A stretch of 64,000 bases of DNA from Nibribacter roseus (lineage in GTDB: Bacteria; Bacteroidota; Bacteroidia; Cytophagales; Hymenobacteraceae): NCBI RefSeq assembly GCF_042662225.1, contig NZ_JBHSYQ010000003.1:1612001-1676000 (forward strand), written 5' to 3'. Made by a program: the position numbers and the translations under genes. The notes beneath the pieces are model-generated. The model worked only from the letters and a program-made list of their open reading frames with translations. It had not been told where the DNA came from and did not search any database. The first letter of the stretch is position 1; each line of letters starts with the position of its first letter. Positions 58,608 through 64,000 of this stretch are shown here, one piece after another.

Positions 58608-60461
58608 TTACAAATACCCCTTTGCCTGCAGCCGGAACAACTCAGCGTATCTGTCGCCTTTGGCAATGAGTTCTTCATGTGAGCCCATTTCCACGAACTG
58701 ACCGTTCTCGATCACTAGAATTCTGTCGGCCATTCTAACGGTGCTGAAGCGGTGGGAGATGAGCACGGCAGTTTTGCCTTGGGTGAGCTCAGAGAATCGC
58801 TGAAATACCTCGTGTTCGGCACGGGCATCCAGGGCGGCGGTTGGCTCGTCCAGAATCAGGAGCTGAGCGTCACGCATGTAGGCACGGCCCAAAGCTATTT
58901 TTTGCCACTCTCCGCCAGATAAATCTACACCTTTGCTGAACCGGCGACCAATGATTTGGTCATAACCTTCGGGCAGTTTGGAAATAACCGTATCTGCCAG
59001 GCTTTGTTGCGCCGAAGATTCAATGCGGGGGCGGTTTTCCTTCTCGTCAATGCGGCCAATGGCGATGTTGGTGCCCGCGGTCATCTGAAAACGGACGAAG
59101 TCCTGGAAAATAACCCCTATTTCGCGACGCAAGTCTTCTGGGTTATACTCTCGCAGGTCTACTCCGTCTAATAAAATACGGCCTTCGGTGGGGTCGTAGA
59201 GGCGGGAGAGGAGTTTGACAAGGGTAGTTTTGCCGGCACCGTTTTCACCAACCAAAGCCAGTTTTTCACCGGCTCTAAGTGTGAAGTTAAGGTTCCGGAT
59301 GGCCCATTTTTCAGTGTTACGGTATTTGAAGCCTACGTTTTCAAACGTAAAGCCGTGCAGAATAGGGCGCGGGAATGTAGGAGCCGAAGCTTGCCGCTGT
59401 ATTCTAGGTTGCAGGTTAAAAAAGTCGAAAAAGTCCTGCAGGTACAGCGATCCCTCGGCCACACTGGTGAACCTATTCAATACAGCCTCCAGCAGACCCC
59501 GCATGCGCATAAAAGAGCCGGCCAAAAAAGTGAGCTGGCCAATGGAAACTACGCCAGCGGCGGTTTGCAGAATAAGATAAACATAGGCGCCATAGTAACC
59601 CGCGCTTCCGAGCGAGGCAAACACGCTTCCCCAAGCGGCCCGGCGGGTAGACAACTTTTTGTTATCGAGGTAAAATTTAGAAGATAATTCCCGGAAGCGG
59701 TTCACCAGAAAACCAGAAAGACCAAATATTTTCACTTCTTTGGCAGTATCATCGCTGGCACCGGTTTGGCGGAGGTAGTCCAGCTCACGGCGCTCAGGTG
59801 TCCAGCCATGCACCAGCGAATAGCTTCTTTCGTTGAAATGTGATTCGCCCAAAAAAGCTGGCAGCACGGCTATAAACAGTAACAGCAGCAGCCAAGGGTT
59901 AAAAGCTGCCAGACCCACTGCTAAAATCACCATGGTCAATATATCCTGCAGCTGCCCCAGCACCTGACTCATGAGCACGGTTCGGCTGAGGGTTTGGCGG
60001 CGGGCGCGCTCCAGTTTGTCATAGAAAGCTGAGTCCTCGAACTGGTCAAGGTCTAGCTCGGCGGCGTGCTCCATGAGTTTTATAGAAGACTGATTCGCAA
60101 ATAAATCGCCCAGCAGCCCATCAATTAGGGCAATGCCCCGGTTCAATACATCTGAGACAACGGCCAACCCAAACTCTACGGCCACCAGCGTAAGAAGGTA
60201 GTTGGTGGAGCCGCCGGTGGTTTGGGTAAGGCGTACCACCTCGTCAATTATCAGTTGCCCCACATACAGTATTGCCAGCGGAATACCCGCCCGCAGTGCC
60301 CGCAGCACCACGTTGACCAAAGCCATACGGGGGTTGGTTTGCCACACCATCTTCAGGAAGGGCGGCAAATGCTTTAGGGCACTCACTCTCTCTTGTACTG
60401 AAAGAGCTGGCTGCCCCAGTTTAGGAGGCTTTTTGCCAAAGAAGTTAGACCAAATTGCCAT
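58608..60461 (-). CDS. ABC transporter, fused permease and ATPase
   Basis: About 617 residues from the ATG at 60461 (MAIWSNFFGKKPPK; TTG at 60479 is less likely). An N-terminal type 1 exporter membrane domain (six helices, residues ~50-330) precedes the nucleotide-binding domain: Walker A GENGAGKTTLVKL, signature LSGGEWQKIALGRAYM (LSGGE in place of LSGGQ), Walker B AQLLILDEPTAALDA, H-loop LISHRFSTV. Works as a homodimer or heterodimer exporting lipids, peptides or drugs; substrate unknown. Confidence 0.94.
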   Translation of the reverse strand: MAIWSNFFGKKPPKLGQPALSVQERVSALKHLPPFLKMVWQTNPRMALVNVVLRALRAGIPLAILYVGQLIIDEVVRLTQTTGGSTNYLLTLVAVEFGLAVVSDVLNRGIALIDGLLGDLFANQSSIKLMEHAAELDLDQFEDSAFYDKLERARRQTLSRTVLMSQVLGQLQDILTMVILAVGLAAFNPWLLLLLFIAVLPAFLGESHFNERSYSLVHGWTPERRELDYLRQTGASDDTAKEVKIFGLSGFLVNRFRELSSKFYLDNKKLSTRRAAWGSVFASLGSAGYYGAYVYLILQTAAGVVSIGQLTFLAGSFMRMRGLLEAVLNRFTSVAEGSLYLQDFFDFFNLQPRIQRQASAPTFPRPILHGFTFENVGFKYRNTEKWAIRNLNFTLRAGEKLALVGENGAGKTTLVKLLSRLYDPTEGRILLDGVDLREYNPEDLRREIGVIFQDFVRFQMTAGTNIAIGRIDEKENRPRIESSAQQSLADTVISKLPEGYDQIIGRRFSKGVDLSGGEWQKIALGRAYMRDAQLLILDEPTAALDARAEHEVFQRFSELTQGKTAVLISHRFSTVRMADRILVIENGQFVEMGSHEELIAKGDRYAELFRLQAKGYL

Positions 60462-60521
60462 AGGCGTGAAGTTACACAAAGCTTGTTAGTACGGAAGAGA
60501 TGGGCTTGAGATGCAGACACT

Positions 60522-60557
60522 CTTTTTGGTCTGTTTTAAAGAAAATAGGTCGAAAAC
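60522..60557. repeat. 36-bp palindromic repeat, copy 28
   Basis: CTTTTTGGTCTGTTTTA, AA, GAAAATAGGTCGAAAAC; between the divergent ABC and cysE genes. Confidence 0.75.
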
Positions 60558-60634
60558 GTATAGTTGTGGTGCCTTAACGAGAGTTGGTTTAGCAAAGGGT
60601 ATCAGGTTTTCTGTGTTATTACAGCCATGGTGTA

Positions 60635-60642
60635 TAGCTTTG
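60635..60642 (+). promoter_or_regulatory. -7 box of the cysE-cysM unit
   Basis: TAGCTTTG, exact TAnnTTTG match 24 bases before the ATG at 60667. Confidence 0.55.
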
Positions 60643-60666
60643 CAACCTATTTGCGTACGTACTTTT

Positions 60667-61500
60667 ATGGAAGAATCTTTTTTACAGAAACTGTGGGGGT
60701 TGCACCAGCAAAACCAGCTCCGGATCCCTACTGGGTTGCTCTGCCAGTTTCTGAACAGGTTGCTGCAAATGTTGTTTCCGCCGTTGGCCGAGCAGCCCTT
60801 TAAAAGCGCACAGGCACTGGGGCAGGAGGCCAGTTTTCTGGAGCAGGAACTGGAAAAATTATTGGAAGGGGTGCAGCATATCAGTCCGTTTTCCGCCTCC
60901 GAGACCGTAAACCACTTTATAAAACAATTGCCCTGGTTACACGAGCAGCTCCTTGCCGATGCTCATTTTATCATGCAGGAAGACCCGGCCGCCCGCCACG
61001 TAGAAGAGGTAATGCGTTCTTACCCAGGGTTCTATGCCATTGCCGTTTACCGTATTGCGCACGTGCTGTACCAGGCAGGAGTTCCGTTGCTGCCGCGCAT
61101 TCTCACCGAATCTGCCCATGACCGGACGGGTATTGACATTCACCCAGGCGCCAGCATTGATTTTCCGTTTTGCATTGACCACGGCACCGGCATTGTCATT
61201 GGCGAAACCACGGTCATTGGCAAATACGTGAAGCTGTACCAAGGCGTGACTCTGGGCGCATTGAGCGTGGCCAAACATATGCAAGATCTGAAACGGCACC
61301 CTACGCTGGAAGACCACGTCATTATTTACGCCGGGGCTACTATACTAGGAGGCAGTACTACCATTGGTGCGCGCAGTATCATTGGCGGAAATGTGTGGCT
61401 TACGGAAAGTGTCCCGCCCTTTTCAAGGCTCTATCATAGAGCCCAGATTAAGGTAAGTCGTTCTGAAGCCCCTGAAGACATTCTTGATTTCTCTATATAG
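60667..61500 (+). CDS. cysE: Serine O-acetyltransferase
   Basis: About 277 residues from the ATG at 60667 (MEESFLQKLWGLHQQNQ), chosen because a -7 box lies within the longer open frame. An N-terminal helical region (residues ~1-130) precedes a left-handed beta-helix: GIDIHPGASIDFPFCIDHGT, then GIVIGETTVIGKYVKLYQGV, ending in SRSEAPEDILDFSI. It acetylates serine to feed cysteine synthesis. The next gene, cysM, uses its product; 156 bases separate them, so the two steps are encoded together. Confidence 0.93.
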   Translation: MEESFLQKLWGLHQQNQLRIPTGLLCQFLNRLLQMLFPPLAEQPFKSAQALGQEASFLEQELEKLLEGVQHISPFSASETVNHFIKQLPWLHEQLLADAHFIMQEDPAARHVEEVMRSYPGFYAIAVYRIAHVLYQAGVPLLPRILTESAHDRTGIDIHPGASIDFPFCIDHGTGIVIGETTVIGKYVKLYQGVTLGALSVAKHMQDLKRHPTLEDHVIIYAGATILGGSTTIGARSIIGGNVWLTESVPPFSRLYHRAQIKVSRSEAPEDILDFSI

Positions 61501-61656
61501 TTTCATCAACGATTACGGTAGCTGACTAAAAAGAATTTTAATCTTTGGCTAAGTCTACTAACTTTATTGACTTGACGGAGTAACATCTACTTGTTTTACC
61601 ATTTGAGAGCAGTTTTTTAGCAACTGCCTCTTCACTAGCAACAGTCTTTTTATAAT

Positions 61657-62571
61657 ATGAAAGCAGAAAACGTTTTACAGACCATCGGCAACACGCCAGT
61701 AGTGCGGATTAACCGCTTGTTCGGTGCTGATGCCCAAGTGTACATGAAGTTGGAGCGGGCCAACCCAGGCGGAAGCATCAAAGACCGTATTGCCTTGTCT
61801 ATGATCGAAGACGCCGAGAAACGCGGTATCTTAAAAGAAAACAGCCGCATCATAGAGCCTACTTCAGGAAACACCGGTGTGGGTTTGGCCATGGTGGCTG
61901 CAGTGAAAGGATACTCCCTTACACTGGTTATGCCCGAATCAATGTCAATTGAGCGCCGCCGCCTGATGGCCGCCTACGGTGCTCAATTAGAACTCACTCC
62001 GCGTGAGAAAGGCATGAAAGGTGCCATTGAGCGCGCACATGAACTGGCTGACCAAGATGAGAATGCCTGGATACCTATGCAGTTCGATAACGAAGCCAAC
62101 ACCAAAATTCACGTTGAAACCACCGCGCAGGAAGTACTGGCAGATTTCCCTGACGGGCTGGATTATTTGATCACTGGCGTTGGTACCGGTGGCCATATTA
62201 CAGGTGTGGGCAAAGTACTGAAAGAGAAATTCCCGAACCTGAAGGTGTTTGCCGTTGAGCCTACGCTGTCACCGGTATTAAGTGGCGGAGCTCCGGGCCC
62301 GCACCCAATCCAAGGGATTGGTGCCGGTTTTGTGCCTTCTATTTTAGACACAGAGGTTTTAGACGGTGTAATTCAGGTGGCTCCACCAGATGCATTTGAG
62401 TATACCCGCCGCGCTGCCAAAGAAGAAGGACTTTTCATTGGTGTTTCTTCTGGATCATCATTGGCGGCCGTTGCCCAAAAACTGGCGGAGGTTGAGAAAG
62501 GAGCCCGTGTGTTAACTTTCTGCTATGACACCGGTGAGCGGTACCTTTCAGTGGAAGGACTGTTTGTTTAA
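61657..62571 (+). CDS. cysM: Cysteine synthase (O-acetylserine sulfhydrylase, CysM type)
   Basis: 304 residues. The PLP lysine is in NPGGSIKDRIALSMIEDAE; the SGNTGVGLAMVAAVKGY loop binds the carboxylate, and GVGTGGHITGVGKVL holds the PLP phosphate. It makes cysteine from O-acetylserine (product of the upstream gene) and sulfide or thiosulfate. The CysM over CysK call is based on the short length and ERRRLMAAYGAQLELT; it is moderate. Strong terminator after the stop. Confidence 0.93.
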   Translation: MKAENVLQTIGNTPVVRINRLFGADAQVYMKLERANPGGSIKDRIALSMIEDAEKRGILKENSRIIEPTSGNTGVGLAMVAAVKGYSLTLVMPESMSIERRRLMAAYGAQLELTPREKGMKGAIERAHELADQDENAWIPMQFDNEANTKIHVETTAQEVLADFPDGLDYLITGVGTGGHITGVGKVLKEKFPNLKVFAVEPTLSPVLSGGAPGPHPIQGIGAGFVPSILDTEVLDGVIQVAPPDAFEYTRRAAKEEGLFIGVSSGSSLAAVAQKLAEVEKGARVLTFCYDTGERYLSVEGLFV

Positions 62572-62586
62572 GCCCCCACAAAACAA

Positions 62587-62647
62587 TTTACTGCAAAAGA
62601 AAAGCCGCCCCTGCTCAGTGCAGAGGCGGCTTTTCTTTTGCAGTAAA
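62587..62647. terminator. Bidirectional terminator between cysM and the SLC13 gene
   Basis: Perfect 23-bp arms (62587-62609 and 62625-62647) with core AAAAGCCGCC and T tracts on both sides. Confidence 0.93.
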
Positions 62648-62693
62648 GTCATCTTAAAGAGCCTGTTTTGTTAAATGCTCATACGGCTGGGCT

Positions 62694-62729
62694 GTTTTTA
62701 AGCTGATTTTTGAAAAATGGGCTCAAAAC
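62694..62729. repeat. 36-bp palindromic repeat, copy 29
   Basis: GTTTTTAAGCTGATTTT, TG, AAAAATGGGCTCAAAAC, 20 bases from the SLC13 gene stop. Confidence 0.8.
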
Positions 62730-62749
62730 AAGCTTCTGCTGTTTACCTG

Positions 62750-64000
62750 TTAGGGCTTGAGCTCAGCAGGCAGAGACAAAACATCTATATGCCATACCAC
62801 AGGAAGGAGATAATATACTGCCAGAGTCAGAACCACTACAGAAATTAGGTTCAGTACAAAGCCTGTTCTGATCATGTCCTGCATTTTTATAAAGCCGGAA
62901 CCAAAGACAATGGCATTGGGTGGCGTGGCCACGGGCAACATAAAGGCGCAAGAGGAGGCCATACAAGCAGCCACCATAGGTCCGAATGGGTGAATGTCAA
63001 TAGCCAGAGCCAGAGAGGAAAGCACAGGCAGCATCATGGTGGCAGTGGCAGTGTTGGAGGTGATTTCGGTTAAGAAGTTGATAACCGCAATAATTGTCAG
63101 GAAAATGAGCAGCACGCTTACGCCTTGGAGCAGGGTCATTTTGGTACCAATCCAGGCAGCTAGTCCTGAGTCTTTAAAGCCTAAGGCAATGGCCAAGCCG
63201 CCGCCAAACAGCAGCAATATTCCCCACGGAATCTTCTCGGCAATACTCCAGTCTAACAGTTTCTCTTTGTTTTGGGTAGAAGAGGCCGGAATCAGAAACA
63301 GCAAGATAGCACCAAACATGGCAATCATACTGTCGTCTAGTTCCGGAAAGAACCTGTTCAATACAAAAGTTCGGGTTAACCAAGCCAGGGCTGTAAAGGC
63401 AAACACAGCCAACACCCACTTCTCCTCCGTTGAAATGCGTCCCAATATTGCTAACTGAGATTCTATTTCTGCTTTACCGTTTTGGCTCTTCTCATTGTGA
63501 AGCGGAAAAGACACCCGCACCAGATAAAACCAGCATATAAACAAAAGCACAAAGGTTACAGGAACTCCTAATAGCATCCACTGCAAAAAAGAAATTTCCA
63601 TCTGGAATTGCTGCCCTACTACCGCTACCAGAATGGCATTGGCCGGAGTACCCACAAGCGTGGCTAAACCGCCTATGGAAGCAGAGTAGGCAATGCCCAG
63701 CATCAAGGCTTTCCCAAATTTATTGCCAGCGCTGATAGGGCCTTCCCCAGAAAAGCTGGTCAACTGCATGGTGATAGAAACGCCAATAGGAAGCATCATC
63801 ATGGCAGTGGCTGTGTTGGAAATCCACATAGAAAGAAAGGCCGTAGCCAGCATAAACCCAAGTACTATCTTCCTTTGGTTTGTGCCCACTAAATGAATGA
63901 TGTTGAGTGCTATGCGTTTGTGCAGGTTCCATTTCTCCATGGCAATGGCCACAATAAAGCCGCCCAAGAACAGGAAAATGATGGGGTTACCATACTGGGA
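62750..64000 (-). CDS. SLC13/DASS-family anion permease, N-terminus outside the window
   Basis: The frame is open to the right edge, so the start is missing. About 417 residues of a divalent anion:sodium symporter are seen, with at least nine hydrophobic helices. Both SNT motifs of the family are present (WISNTATAMMMLPIGVSI and EITSNTATATMMLPVLSSL), which bind sodium and the substrate carboxylates. FANPI-like GNPIIFLFLGGFIVAIAME sits at the visible N-terminus. Substrate (dicarboxylates, sulfate or other) cannot be assigned; no sulfur role is implied by cysE-cysM, which is convergent. Confidence 0.92.
   Translation of the reverse strand, partial: SQYGNPIIFLFLGGFIVAIAMEKWNLHKRIALNIIHLVGTNQRKIVLGFMLATAFLSMWISNTATAMMMLPIGVSITMQLTSFSGEGPISAGNKFGKALMLGIAYSASIGGLATLVGTPANAILVAVVGQQFQMEISFLQWMLLGVPVTFVLLFICWFYLVRVSFPLHNEKSQNGKAEIESQLAILGRISTEEKWVLAVFAFTALAWLTRTFVLNRFFPELDDSMIAMFGAILLFLIPASSTQNKEKLLDWSIAEKIPWGILLLFGGGLAIALGFKDSGLAAWIGTKMTLLQGVSVLLIFLTIIAVINFLTEITSNTATATMMLPVLSSLALAIDIHPFGPMVAACMASSCAFMLPVATPPNAIVFGSGFIKMQDMIRTGFVLNLISVVVLTLAVYYLLPVVWHIDVLSLPAELKP

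Noticed and set aside
60667..64000. A sulfur assimilation cluster of cysE, cysM and the SLC13 permease as sulfate transporter
   Set aside because: The permease gene is convergent and separated by a strong bidirectional terminator; SLC13 substrate is not predictable here.

Overview
The window is a chromosomal segment from a Bacteroidota bacterium, most likely a member of the Cytophagales close to Hymenobacteraceae (Rufibacter/Pontibacter-like). That placement is an inference from four things: a type IX secretion gliding adhesin (SprB type) next to a PorP/SprF protein, promoters with the Bacteroidota -7 box TAnnTTTG, an ATP synthase operon reduced to beta and epsilon, and many lipoproteins and DUF families typical of the phylum. 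No phage, plasmid, insertion sequence, CRISPR array or rRNA operon was seen. The window begins inside one gene (MG2/TonB-plug-like protein) and ends inside another (SLC13 anion permease).

Layout. 0-5.5 kb: end of an outer-membrane-associated protein, a DUF922 gene broken by an in-frame stop, typA, and a PorP/SprF gene. 5.5-16.8 kb: one giant cell-surface adhesin of about 3750 residues with about 40 SprB repeats and a type B T9SS sorting domain. An AT-rich stretch of about 0.9 kb lies upstream of it. 17.6-31.6 kb: DUF3050, two small hypotheticals, metG, a TonB-domain protein, a phytanoyl-CoA dioxygenase-like protein, a quinone oxidoreductase, a lactonase, an MFS transporter, pth, a trans-sulfuration enzyme, DUF421 and an ion-channel protein, then atpC and atpD (to 33.2 kb). 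33.4-41 kb: two tandem paralogous hypotheticals, tRNA-Gln(UUG), an M6-like metallopeptidase lipoprotein, galM, prs-rplY. 41-46 kb: a PglE/PglD/PglC-like operon for a modified-sugar glycan, a transglutaminase and ispE. 46-53 kb: EamA transporter, LptF/G permease, tgt, a lipoprotein, a family 2 glycosyltransferase overlapping an ECF sigma factor, rsmG. 53-64 kb: AAA ATPase, HEAT-cyclophilin lipoprotein, MFS transporter, ABC exporter, cysE-cysM and the SLC13 permease.

The genes are largely housekeeping (translation, cysteine, isoprenoid, PRPP, ATP) mixed with envelope functions. The unusual content is between the genes. First, a palindromic repeat of almost constant 36-bp length occurs 29 times by my count, about once per 2.2 kb. 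Nearly all copies are intergenic and many lie beside an intrinsic terminator, but one lies inside ispE and one forms the 3' end of an aminotransferase gene. Second, at least ten intergenic sites carry short arrays with a strict 7-base period but a different heptamer at each site. They start or end at gene boundaries, and in three gaps between same-strand genes they form inverted pairs. Third, a small family of G/C-box repeats and a GC-rich non-coding island add to the clutter. The first two families are my best candidates for an undescribed system.
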